From contig SGPL01000211.1 of NCBI GenBank assembly GCA_004802705.1, positions 1 through 52,153 of the forward strand: a DNA stretch of 52,153 nucleotides, given 5' to 3'. Source of the DNA: Bondarzewia mesenterica (Eukaryota > Basidiomycota > Agaricomycetes > Russulales > Bondarzewiaceae). Position numbers and translations under genes: made by a program. Positions 10,968 through 22,135 of the stretch are shown in pieces. Each line of letters starts with the position of its first letter. Positions within the stretch are counted from its first letter, which is position 1. Below the pieces are notes generated by a model, which saw nothing but the letters and a program-made list of their open reading frames with translations, was not told where the DNA came from and made no database searches.

Positions 10968-11599
10968 ATGGGTATCGAACGAGGTGCTACCTACAGTCTA
11001 GTTAACGTCAAGAGCGGAACTGCGCTTGATCTGTCTGGCGCTGACGGAAGGTCGATTATCGGCTATGGTTTCCACGGGCATGGTAACCAGCAGGTAAGTC
11101 TGATTCTCTGTTTATCTTCTTCCAACGATAGCGTAGCGCTGAGGGCGTGCTATCTTCGTCTGTGTAGTGGGTGCTAGAGCAGCCGAACGGATCTGAGTGG
11201 ACCTTCCGCTCGGTCGAAACGGGAAAATACCTCGATATCGATGGTGAACCCGGCAATGGTACCCTTATCGTCGCCAGCGATTACCCCAGGGAGTGGGACA
11301 TCTGGCCTGATGAGCAAGACGACAGCGTTTACAGGTAATTCGTCGATGTCTCATTGAACTCGTCAGTCTCGTCACCGTCGATGCTCATGAACGACGCCTG
11401 AATCTAGGATATTCATTCACAATACGTCGTACAATGTCGATCTTTCTGACCATGGAAATCCCAACCCCGGCACGCCTGTCACACTTTGGTCGAAGTGGGA
11501 GGGCACAAACCAGACTTGGAGGTTCGAACGCGGTGAGTGTCTAAATCGCACTGCATTTTCACTATAGTTTCAGCTTCTGATTTTTCATTTCCAGCGTAA
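10968..11599 (+). CDS. Single-domain beta-trefoil lectin (ricin-B-like, CNL type)
   Basis: This is a 140-residue ricin-B-like lectin resembling the Clitocybe nebularis lectin group, small cytosolic sugar-binding proteins thought to defend fruiting bodies. Exons: 10968-11093, 11168-11334, 11408-11532 and 11595-11599. It starts MGIERGATYSLVNVKSGTAL with no signal peptide. The three trefoil repeats are marked by ALDLSG, then NQQW, then VTLWSKWEG followed by NQTWRF. Introns fall after NQQ (phase 0), in YR (phase 2) and just before the stop (phase 1). The last coding exon holds only two sense bases plus TAA. The same three intron positions recur in the second domain of the next gene. The fold is confident; sugar specificity and any toxicity to grazers are not visible. 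Confidence 0.88.
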
Positions 11600-13727
11600 G
11601 TTTGTGCGTATGGGCTCAGGAGCCTGGGTTGAGTGTAATAAACTGGAGCGCACAAGTTTGTGTAGAGCATTCGGATGTGAATTCAAAGTTGTACTGCGTA
11701 GTCATTCTGCTGAGAGTATGAAATCTGTATGTATGATCATGATGTTCTGCGACAGGTCAAGCAAAACTTAAATCCAGCAACTTTTATGCTCGCCGCCGCC
11801 ACCAGTGGAAACCGGGTTGGTTCGGGGAATTTCGGAATCTCCAGTTGACGACTTTCTGAGTCCTCGATAGCGCTTCCAGCTTCAACCATAGTGCTGCGCC
11901 CGACAACCGTTGACGAACGGCTCTTTAGACCCTAGGCTTTTTGATATCTGTTTCGGTGGGTAAGTGTCGTTGCGTTCCCTATGCAGCATGACTGACTTGA
12001 GTTGGATCTAGTTCTTTGAAGTAAAGTTGTGCGAATGGACTTGAACATGTATGCAGACAATGCTTCTTCGTCCTCTTTGCACCTCAGCTGATGGCCTTCC
12101 GCAGATTAATGCGACAGATCATTAAGAGATGAATATTGGTTTTACAGCAGGCAGAGCGCTGTATTCACACTAGAATTATTATGCTGTTATCCAACTGTTA
12201 TCAATGGGACTTTTCTCTCTCTGACATCTTCCAAGTTGTGCTCCGGCTCGGCTGCTTCCCATCAATTCAATGCGGGGTTGATGTATGTTATGGTGAAACC
12301 GGCATTCATGCCAATTTCTATTGATCGAGAGGTCCCGTGCTGATACAGACATCAGGACTTCGCAGTTCCCTTCAAGCCCTTTTGCCATGGTATGCAATAT
12401 ATGTGGACATTGTAGTGCATGATGCGACAGTCTCGACGGGATTCACCACGCAACCTTCCCGAGCAGCAGTCAAACCTTCCGAAGAAGATACAGCGGGAAA
12501 GTCGGGAGACGAGGCATGGGGTTTATGGGGTTTCTGAGTACGTCTCGACGGTGTGACTCGGTGAAGAAGACTGAGGTGTTTTCCCTCCAGTTGCTCTTCA
12601 CCGTTCGAACATTCTTCTGACGACGCGTCAATCGTTCAAGTATTTTGCGATCATCACTAGTCCATGATGTACATGTGAGTTATGAATGACTCACACCGCA
12701 GCTGCCCACGAGTCCGAAAGACCGTGAGACTGTTGTCGCGCGGAATCTAATGTTTCACTTCGTGGGTCTTTTTTTTTGGATCGGTGTATGATTTATACTC
12801 ACAGTGTCTTTCATAAATTCTGTCGCAAAACAATGTTTAGATGTCCATATGGTTGCCAGCTGAATAATCCTCGGGGTTGTCATCAGTGTGCTCTCATTGT
12901 TATGGCTATTCGTCGTCTAACGTGTCGTTTTATAGTATCTTATTCAAAATCAGCATTCCTACATTACGTTGTTCAGATCCATGACAGGAGACACAACCGT
13001 GGTGCTGTACATAGTAGGTTGTCACCGATTCAGCTCGATCCATTGGTCGGTTCTTTGCTCAGAATACTACGTCAACTCGCTAACAATGGTTCTGTGCGCG
13101 ATGGTCAGGGATGCCTTGCTAAAGAGCATTCTTCCGTTTATTTTCCGCTGTTCGACAAGTATCGTAGCATTTCAGCCATGCCAATCCGGATCCAAATGAA
13201 GATGTCCTTTCAAGGTTGTGTTCAAGGAAGGACTTGCGAGTACCTCTCGGGACTGTTCATTCGCTCCAGAGCATGACTACTATCATTGTCATTAATGGAA
13301 TTACGGCGGCCACCTGTTGTGACGACAAAAAGGGCTGTCAGTGCAGCATGCGTGGAAGGTTTGTCCCTCAGTGCGTTGTCTTTCGTCGCAATATTCTTAC
13401 CTGACTTGAATCTTGAAGCCGGCGGCAGGTGTTCCCCTTCATACCAAGGCTAATGTGTGCATGCTCTTATGACAGCCGTCACCCAGCTCTGAACGGGCTC
13501 CTCATCAGGCATGGTAGAGCCTGTTTTCCAGGCTAAGCAAATACTCCTTGAAACTCGTCAGTAATTTTTTTGCCGTGTCAATACAAACAATAGCATGAAT
13601 GCATCTCCCTTTTAGCGCTCGTGCATCGTATAAAGCCTTGCAGGACTGTATAGCTCATACCATCGACTGAGTTGCCTCCTCGGTATCTTCTGACCTCTCT
13701 CTTGCTTTTGAATACTCAAATCACAGA
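11600..13727. other. Long spacer between first and second lectin genes
   Basis: This is 2.1 kb without a gene I can support. Open frames of up to 166 codons occur but have no recognisable domain or splice structure. A short Cys/Lys-rich frame at about 13273-13362 (TCCDDKKGCQC) vaguely resembles the Cys-rich linker of the second lectin and could be a relic. A TATA box near the right end is listed separately. Confidence 0.45.
13629..13635 (+). promoter_or_regulatory. TATA box of two-domain lectin gene
   Basis: TATAAAG lies 93 bases before the ATG at 13728, and the sequence after it is pyrimidine-rich. Confidence 0.5.
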
Positions 13728-15274
13728 ATGACTTGCTGCGCCAATGCATGCTATGCTCCGGGGGACGAAGTGGTGACGAAGACGGTCACTGTCAAGGAAG
13801 GTGAGCTTCCCATTCTCTCTACAATACTCAGCAGCCATGTACTTATCGCAAGTGCAGAGCGGAAGGGGTCAGCTGCAGTTGCAGCGCAGCAGCAGCCACA
13901 CATCTCGCGCCTTGCGGGAGGGATCTACACCCTGACCAATGCCAAATTTGGTTCCGCGCTGGACTTGTCTGGCCAAGACAGCAAGACAGTCATTGGATAT
14001 GGGCCACACGGACTAGAAAACCAACAGGTAGGCATTAAAATATTTGTCTCGCCACTCAAAGTCTCAAAAAGGACTATCGTAGTGGGAGTTCGTGCCTCTT
14101 GGACAAGGATTGGCGATCAAGAATGTCCGCTCCAAGACTTACTTGGGTCTCGGGGGCGTGTTGAACAAGGGAGTTTGCATCATTGGTATGCCGTACCAAA
14201 TCGTCTGGGATGTCGAATTAGTCAAGGAAGAGGCGGGCCAAGATACCATCAGGTAAATAGTTTCATGTGTTCTCTGGCACGAGAAGTTCTAGTTGACCTA
14301 TTGTTGTCATAGGATCATCTGGCCGTTCTGCAAGCTCGCGATCGGGTTGAATGACAAGAACAATGGGACCAAGGTGTGTTTCATCACAGCAGCTACGTTT
14401 CTTCTTCTTCGGAATCTCTGACTGGGCAGTCGCATGAATAGGCGGAGCTCGTGGATGAGACGTGCGGTGACAGCTGGACTTGGATAGCGAAACTCCACCC
14501 TTCGTGCGCTGCGGCGAAGGATCCGAAACCTGAGCCTTGTGCTCCGCAAGAACCCAACGGAGAATGTGAGACGACCACGACGACCACGACAACTACGACG
14601 ACTACGACGGTGAACGCTGGGAAGGCGGACGGTTGTGGGAAGAAGGACGACTGTGAGAAGACGGACGATTGTGGCATCCAGACGGGCAAGACTTACGTCC
14701 TCGTCAACGGGAAGAGCGGTACTGCACTTGATCTCTCTGAGAAAGATGGCAAATCTATTACTGGCTGTAAGCCGACTGGGAGTGGAAACCAGAAGGTCTG
14801 CTTCTTTGTTCTTTTGTTCAATTGTTGTGGATGTTGACGCACGAAATGCACTGTGTAGTGGGTCATCGAGCATCACAACGGAGAGACCGGGTGGTTCTTC
14901 CGCTCCGTTGCGACCGGTAAATATCTGGACATTGACGGACAGCCGGCCGATAAGACGTCGCTCATCGCGAGTGATAAACCGAGGGCGTGGAGCATTCGCA
15001 GAGATGAGCTTAAGGGTTATCTGAGGTCAGCCCAGTTTGACGCTGTTGTTCTTTTGTCACTCACAGAGCATTTGATCTGCAGGGTCTTCATCCCCGGTAC
15101 ATGGTTCAATCTCGACCTGTTCGGACGCGGAAGTAGCGAGCCCGGAACTCCCATCAAGCTCTTCACCATGCAGGCAGGTGAAAATCAGACCTGGGACATA
15201 CGCCTTGGTGCGAGATTTTCGTGTGATAGCTCTTAACCTAAGACAGCTCATAAATCTTATACTTTTCAGCCTAA
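13728..15274 (+). CDS. Two-domain beta-trefoil lectin with Thr/Cys-rich linker
   Basis: This is a fused lectin of 374 residues. Exons: 13728-13800, 13858-14027, 14083-14252, 14313-14373, 14442-14795, 14859-15025, 15083-15207 and 15270-15274. A Cys-rich start (MTCCANACYAPGD) leads into trefoil one, about residues 38-158, with GSALDLSG, NQQ then WEFVPLG, and RIIWPF. A linker at about 160-236 has a run of roughly a dozen threonines encoded by ACG/ACC/ACT repeats, then DGCGKKDDC and DDCG. Trefoil two, about 238-374, has GTALDLS, NQK then WVIEH, and ENQTWDI. Domain one shares intron positions with the downstream gene and domain two with the upstream gene, including the two-base last exon. The first intron is 57 nt and open in frame, so its retention would add 19 residues. 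No signal peptide is seen. Confidence 0.85.
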
Positions 15275-16112
15275 GCAACGTGCGATTGCGTGTTCTTGCG
15301 TTCAATAGTGTTTTGTAGCTGATGCTGTCGTTATGTTGAATGTCTGTTGATTGAGTGTCTGTTCTGTATGTAAGATGATTGTCTAGTGGGCTGTTTCCTG
15401 TCGGATAGGCTCGATGCCATGTACCTGTCGATATGTCTTGCAATTGTCGATCCGAACTGTGTTTGAGACTTACTGTGCCGGGGGTGATGTATAGCCCTTC
15501 AGAAGCCTGAATTGGAGAGGTCTTGTCCTCTGAATGAATCTATCGCGACCACGCATCCAAGGGAATGAGATAACGCACGACCGGATCGGTAAGACCGAGT
15601 CGTTTTCGGGCGCCAACCAATGATCCTAAATTTGATTGATCTAGGTATGTAGCAGACGATAAACACGAGGTTTCAAATGCAAATCTGAAGGCGGACGCAG
15701 GAACTCTGACTACACAAAACGTAGAAGGCCTCGCTGATAAGACCACGTCTCCGAGACATACCCATGCACACCATTGCTTCATGTACGCTATGATCAGCGT
15801 GCTCAAGGAGTGAATCGAGGCACAACCTTCATATTAACGAAACATTCGCGAGGCATGGTCCACTCAAGAGTGCTAGAATGGCTAATCTCAACTATCTGGC
15901 ATGAGTTAGCAACGTGCACACCTACGCAAGGCTGTCTGCACTCATGAGTCCCTCGTACACACCACGGACACTCACCTTCCGCACCGAATACCCACCGTAC
16001 ACAGCCATATATGCGGACACACAAAAGCCCTCACTGCCTACCTGCTCTCAGACAGTAACTTCGCACCTTCAAGTCCTCCTTCTCACATACACCTCCCACA
16101 TCGCTCAGAAAT
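15275..16112. other. Intergenic region, second to third lectin
   Basis: About 840 bases with no supported gene. The right-hand 200 bases are CA-rich and pyrimidine-rich, as expected for a leader before the ATG at 16113. Confidence 0.5.
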
Positions 16113-17881
16113 ATGGGTAACACACCAAGCCAAAGGCGCGGCTCTCCGAGTCTGCTGCGCAATGTAGCACTACCATTCGGGGACGTGCCTAGTGATTTGG
16201 AACGTAGGCCGGGGGAGGCGACGCAGGGCATTTTGACAGCAAAAGAGCTGGTGGGTAATAGAGGCGGAGAGACTCAGGATAAAGAGGAGCGTCTCGTGCA
16301 GCAGATGGAGGAAGGAAGGACTGCAGGTGAGACAGAGAATGACTTGAGGCCAGAGAATCCTGTGCAGAAGGAAAGTACAGAAAGACCGGAGGGAGGTGAT
16401 ATCGATGGGCATGTGCAAGCCGAAGCGAGTCGCTTCGAGATGGAGGGATCGAAGGAAGCTCATGAGCAGGACGGAGGGCATCAGATCAATGAGGGCGACG
16501 CAGGTAGCGATGAGCTGTTGATGATGGGAGATGCGGGAGTGAACGAGAGACGCATTGAATTGACAGTCATACAGATGGGGAGACAAGAGTTGGAAGCCAT
16601 TGAGGAGGAGAAAGGGATGAAGAGGGTCCGCTTCAAGGAGCAGGCTGCTGAAGAAGAAGATGATGACGAGGTGCAAAGCGACGACGAGACTCCTCTCAGA
16701 AGGCTCATTAATGAGATATTGCTGGCAAGGAAGGAGACGCCCGAATCAATGCAAGGTGAGCGACTAATGACACCTGTTCAAGGTACCATAGTGGGAATCA
16801 GCAGCACGCTGACTCCTTGAAAGCAGAAGAACAGTCTGAATCTCATGTGGAACAAAGTCCGCCGCAGATCGAAGGTCCATCTGATGAGCAGCCCGCATCC
16901 CACAGTCTGCATGTATCTGATCCCCAGCCGCCTTCCCCTTTCCGTCAAGCTTCACCCGTGCTACCGGACGCGCCAGAGCATGATATGAAGGTTGAAAACG
17001 AGGTAGATGAGGCTCGTCAGGACGAATCGCACCCTCAGCCAGAACAGTCCGATGCCCCTCTTCGTCCGAAAGACCACGCACCAGAGGCGGGACAGCGAGA
17101 CCAAGGACCAGTCAAGCTTACGCCCGGAGTGTACACAATGACAACGTTGAGCTGGGACATCGCACTTGATCTCCACGGTGGCAACAATAAGTATGCCATT
17201 GCGTTTGGCGTGCACGGAGGAGAGAACCAGCAGGTATGTGCAGTCCCATTTCTTTTCCCGAGACCGTTGAAATAATGATTCATGAAAGTGGGAGTTCTTG
17301 CCCCTTGGCACCGGGTATGCTATCAGAAGCATGCGTAACGCGGAGTATTTGAGTCTCGATGGAAAGCTAGAGCCGGGTGTCTCAATCGTAACAATCCCGT
17401 TTCGGGTCTTCTGGGAAGTTGAAATCGNGGAGGATGTGATAGAGGAAGAAGACAGAGATGAAGACGTGGTGGTGAGGTAAGCGTGCAGATGTTCATTTTC
17501 CTGGCACTATCTGCGGCTTAATACTGTACTTGCAGGATTCACTGGCCTTTTACGGACCTAAACTTTGCACTCAAAGACGCAGCGCCGGGAACACAGGTCA
17601 GCAATGACTCAATGGTTTGAACAATAACCCAGGTCTTACTATCCAGCTTCGCATGATAGGCAAAGCTTTCTGAGGAAACGTCGGCCGGTTGCTGCTACTG
17701 GCGATTACACCCGCTGGCGGCAAATCCAGCTCCTTATGCTATTACGGGCCAAAAGGTTAAAACCTTCGACATGAGAGAGGAGACGAGCGGTGGATTCAAG
17801 ACAATTACGAAGACTGCAACCACGACAACCACGACTGTGACGACTGTGACGAAGGTTGTATCGACGAGACACGAAGTGTAG
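16113..17881 (+). CDS. Lectin-like protein: acidic N-terminal region plus beta-trefoil domain
   Basis: This encodes 507 residues. Exons: 16113-16755, 16824-17233, 17289-17476, 17536-17596 and 17660-17881. Residues 1-310 are hydrophilic, rich in Glu, Gln and Asp, with an acidic stretch EEEDDDEVQSDDE and Pro-rich segments; they are probably disordered and match nothing I know. Residues about 312-470 form a trefoil-like domain: PGVYTMTTLSWDIALDLHGG, then ENQQ joined to WEFLPLG, then RIHWPF and a Cys pair. The tail is Thr/Val-rich. Introns after NQQ (phase 0), in VR (phase 2) and after GTQ (phase 0) match domain one of the neighbouring two-domain lectin, so the two are paralogues. An undetermined base at 17428 leaves one residue unknown, followed by an unusual acidic loop (EEEDRDED). 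Sugar binding is uncertain because several repeat residues differ. Confidence 0.75.
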
Positions 17882-19120
17882 GTGGAAACTGGGGCGACAA
17901 CACTTTTCATACCGGTCGCCAGTTATTTATTTTGATAGACATACCTCTTCATTATCAGTATATTTCTCCCATAATTATGACGGTCATGCTCCAGATATTA
18001 CAGATAGGTTAGACAATGTGTAGGATACGTACTTTCTGAATTGCGTTTATGCGGATCCATCTTCGACTTGCATTGCCTGAATCCTCGGATGTGCGCTGAA
18101 TATTGAACATTGGAACATTATACGTGATTTCAGCCCTTCTGCATAGGGAATCACAATACCATACGAGGGAAAGGAACGGAGGCAGGATACAACCTTCAAC
18201 AATGTAGGGCGCCGCGTGGGCTCACCGAAGTGCCTCTGGGATTCTTGCCTTCCTCCAGGACGAGATAAGAGTCTGTCAGCGCTACCAATACGGTCGGTAT
18301 GAACTCGGAAAATCGAACCCAGAGGTGTTTGTCGGCGGGTCAGGTGAGATATATGAATGACGCCTGCGTCTGTGAGAGCTCGCGAAAATTTCGTCTGAAG
18401 AGGTACGAGTCTCGTGATGCTATTCAAAAGGGACTCTGGCAAGAATACCAACACCAGCGCCGGCGGGTAAGAACATACGTTATGTCGACAGAAGGCTTTA
18501 CCTCCATAGTATTTGTACCTTGAATATCGCCGAGGACGTTGTAGCTGGATTGATTTAAGGTGGGTTTGAGAAAGCAAGCAACACTTTCCATTTGAGAGGG
18601 CGCCTCCACAGTTCTCCGGATTGCCAGTGAAATCTCGAAGTTCGAAGCTGATACTACATACATATCAAAAAGGCTAAGGCCTGATGAGCCGTTCGCCAGC
18701 GTTTATCGCACCGTGGATATATCGAGGACTCAAGAGTCAAAAAGTCGTCAACAACCGGAGGTTGCCATAGAGGTTGTAGTGTGACAGAAGACGTAACATC
18801 ACAGTACCCAGAGGAAGGCGGTCTCATCAGGCATGCAACTTGGCCGCATCTTGAGTCTGACGACTCGAATTAAATACAGTAGCGGGAGAACTTTGAGGAA
18901 AAGCACAGCGATCGATGTATGTACAACCAGAAAATGAGTAACACATTTTTCACGTATGGTATGATCCCAGAACACTATATATGTAAGAACACAAACAAAT
19001 GAATGTAAAATCGTCCGCGTACGTGCCATACTAGACTGACTACCCATGTAAAAGCGAATAAGTTATCCTCTGAATGAATGAAGTACACCCGCCGCAAATC
19101 TCCTAGATATCGCCATGCGG
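17882..19120. other. Convergent intergenic region between lectin cluster and mannosyltransferase genes
   Basis: The last lectin and the first mannosyltransferase gene converge here, so trailers from both sides are expected. The longest open frames, up to 176 codons on the minus strand, show no domain and no splice context. I see nothing else. Confidence 0.5.
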
Positions 19121-20948
19121 TTATTGGACCTTCAAGCGATCCCAATTCCTGAGGCAAGAATACATATTGTAATCTAGAACGAGAACCAATATTAGAGTCG
19201 TTTTCATGCTGGATTGCCTTGTTTTCTCATTCTTGGTGAGAAACAAAAAATAAAACGAAAGCACACCAAAGTTTTGCGAAGGATTACATGAACATCGCCC
19301 CTTCTCCCATCGGACCTTCTCCCGCGGACAATGCGTGAATGGGTGGTGCTCATATCCGAACTCGCGGAAAAAGTGAATTTGCTCTTTGCGCGCGAAGAGC
19401 GCAATAGCTATTGAGTGCACGGGCGCGTCGCCCCACCGCTATTTTCCCAAATGAGAACAGGGAAATATCAATTAGGGGAAAGGGATAGACAGGGGAGGGG
19501 ATCACGCACCTCGTAGTAGAACCCGCCCTTCGAGTCCAAGAATTCAAAGAACTTCATGTATGCCTCGCCGCGCCAGAAATCCATGTCGGTAATCTCAAAA
19601 TTACTCCAGACTTTATGTTTTTCGAACGGACCCACAGATACATGAGCATTCTTAGTCGGAAAAGAGACAATGGAGATAAGACAAACAATGGCATAAATTA
19701 TAGCTTTGGCCGTTATTCTGCGATATGAAGGCCATCGCATTATCGGGGGCGATGTATTCTGGGTAAAGCTCAATAAATTCTACCAATGAAAGGTATCAAT
19801 GACAGCGAAAATTTCACTCCAGTTCCTATGCCTCGGCGGAGGAGAGGGAGAGGATAGGATATACCTTTGGCGGCAGCCCATAGCGTAGGGATAGTCTCTT
19901 CAAACTCTTTCATCGAGATAGTGAAACCTGATCAGCAAACAAAATTTGAGTGACATACCCGAGTTGATAGCAGCCAAACGGACTCACCGTAAGTCTTATT
20001 GTGAGTTTGCAAATATTCGAAAGGGTCGAAGTCCATTTCGCAGTGAAAGTGAACATCTGGCCTAAAGCGTGATGAAGATGGAGGTCCACGAGTGTCATCA
20101 TAAAAATTCTCACTCGACCCGCCAATAATAGCGATATTGTTGGAGAGCCTCGTGGCGAAAAAAGAACTGAATATCAGGAGATATAAGGACTCAGGTATTC
20201 TGCCGATAAGCCGTGGTGGAGATGCGAAACTTACGCCCGAGTTGAAGCGGCACATGTTGCGGTATCTGAAGATCATTCATGTCATATTCACACTTTTCGA
20301 ACGGACCAATAAAGACAAGGACATACGACACACTTCCTCCATAAATGATATTCTTCTGGACCAGCTTATTCCGTCCTTCAGTAGCTTTCGCCTCATCGAT
20401 CCAATCCGGTTAGAACCAGTGATCTCTCGGTATCTGAGCGAATGTCGCCGTGGAACTAACCAAGTTCCCCACACGCCTGACACAAAAGGCGATACATGAG
20501 GTCAAGCCCACTCAGACGACAAAAAAACGCACCTCTTAAACGCCTCCGTAAACGGTTCCTCGTTCAAAAATATCCATGGATACCTAAACTTCTTGTTGAA
20601 CTTATCCTCCATCTCTCGCACACTCTGCACCGCACCCTCCAAATCCGTGTTCCGCGCGAGCATCAGCAGCGTCGCATTCATTCTGTGCACAGATGGCAAG
20701 CGGGCCGTCGCCGGATGGACTTTGGAAATAGAATTATTGGTAGCATTGTTCTCCAGTTCCAGAACGCTATTCGAAGAGCTGATGCCAGAGATAGACTGAA
20801 GGTGGCCAAATTGCTCCACAGTGAGGCGGAAGATGGATAGTACAAGTACCTTTTTGTCATCTTTTCAGTATCTCTGTGGTACAAAGAAATCCTTGATACG
20901 CACCACGAGCACCACCAAAGCGCCCACAAAGCGCACGGTCCTGTGCAT
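19121..20948 (-). pseudogene. Family-15 alpha-1,2-mannosyltransferase (KRE2/KTR type) with one nonsense codon
   Basis: This is a type-II Golgi mannosyltransferase gene that would extend N- and O-linked glycans with alpha-1,2-mannose. Exons (minus): 20948-20904, 20849-20533, 20476-20327, 20265-20235, 20166-20114, 20061-19988, 19927-19865, 19779-19687, 19610-19510, 19438-19267 and 19173-19121. Every splice site and frame is intact, and the text follows its neighbour at 22136-23985 closely. The single defect is TAA at 20412-20410, between HWF and PDWIDE, where the neighbour has CAA (Gln). The product would end before the catalytic region (YYWRVEPDVHFHC, NLCHFWSNFEI). The N-terminal 54-nt intron is required because it contains an in-frame TGA. 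Removing it joins VVLV to VLVLSIF as one membrane anchor. A single C-to-T change or base error could explain the stop; otherwise this is a very young pseudogene. Confidence 0.85.
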
Positions 20949-22135
20949 TTATTTTATTTTATTTTCGAGCACGAACCTGGTCGGACGCGGGGACCACGGG
21001 GGTATACGCTTGAAAAGAAACAGAGTACAGAAATAATGCGACAGTGCAAGTTCAAATGGTGGTCAAAAAAACCACTTTGCATGTTTTATCCTGCGGGCCT
21101 GCTGCGGATGAGATGACACAGCAAAAATAGAAAACCGCAGCTGCCAGGTAGTAACTTGATTCTCTAGCACCCGAACAAATCCTGCGGGTGGTTGAGATGT
21201 TGGCAACGAGATTCAGAGAGGATTTCAAGAGAGAAGAATCGAGATGGACTGCGCCGTGAGGGAGAAGATATCGGGTTCTCCTCACCAGTCCCGAATTCCT
21301 GACAATCATGAGGCGACAAAAAATCATCACCATAAGTGCACTAAGTTGACAGGCGTGTTGGACTCGCCTTACAGTTCAGTGTGCTTATATGTTTAGAACT
21401 AACACACTCCACACATGACATTAAAGGGCCTTCATTTAATGACCATGAATTCATAGATGAGCGCCTTGAGGAACCACACTTTTCTTTACAGCATAACACC
21501 ACACCTAGAAGTTTCGTGGAACATGAGCGAAAAACGATGGATCACTCTGTCCGGAAAAGAAACATTGAGTAGACCAGATGCGAGTTGCAGCACCGTACCT
21601 TGTGAAACAATTTTACAGCACCTCGCAAAACCACCTTGAGACCAGGCAATAGTCCTAGGCTCTGCGCAGTCCAAAGAGTAAAAGAATTGGCCTCGTTTCG
21701 TCGACAACGGTTTGAAGTAAGGTGCATAACAACAAGAACAAGGGGAGAACATCAATGTGTTCCGACATTGACAGGCAGTCCGCGTCACCGGGCCAGACCG
21801 GGCCCCGCAGTTAGCTACTTTTGGAAATCAGGCTCGGAGGCCGGACCAGTGACACTGTGTGACAAGACACAGACCAGCGTTCCGCGAGCGGTAAGCATTT
21901 CACTTTTTTGTTTTTGTTTTTTTTTTGGATCAGAACATAAAGAGCAGAAAAATCAGAATGAGAATACAGCTATATAATGAAACAAATGATGCGTGCGTGC
22001 GTGCATGTAAATCAATCAAATAAATTACAACTTCCCTCTGTAGATCTCCTAAAATCCCGACTGGCGCCCATCCATCTATCACGGATGCCGACGACGCCCT
22101 CGTTCGCTGTCTGTCGCTGCGCGCCGCACGACTAT
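20949..22135. other. Spacer between the two mannosyltransferase genes
   Basis: This is the promoter side of the broken copy and the trailer of the intact copy. It includes an A/T tract at 20950-20965, a T-rich run at 21903-21926 and a short GCGT repeat at 21990-22003. No supported gene is present. Confidence 0.5.

Noticed and set aside
12776..13276. 166-codon plus-strand open frame in the lectin spacer
   Set aside because: There is no recognisable family, the composition is like the surrounding non-coding DNA, and no splice or promoter structure supports it.
13273..13362. Cys/Lys-rich fragment resembling the lectin linker
   Set aside because: The likeness is a few residues only; no flanking trefoil text is present, so a relic gene cannot be claimed.
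14307..14876. Antisense open frames of 98-189 codons under the two-domain lectin
   Set aside because: They mirror the repetitive Thr codons (poly-Val and Ser on the other strand) and have no independent support.
18047..18577. 176-codon minus-strand open frame in the convergent region
   Set aside because: There is no domain, no intron and no homologous text; the length is within chance for this base composition.
21984..22005. GCGT repeat near the mannosyltransferase 3' end
   Set aside because: It is only four units long and is an ordinary short microsatellite.
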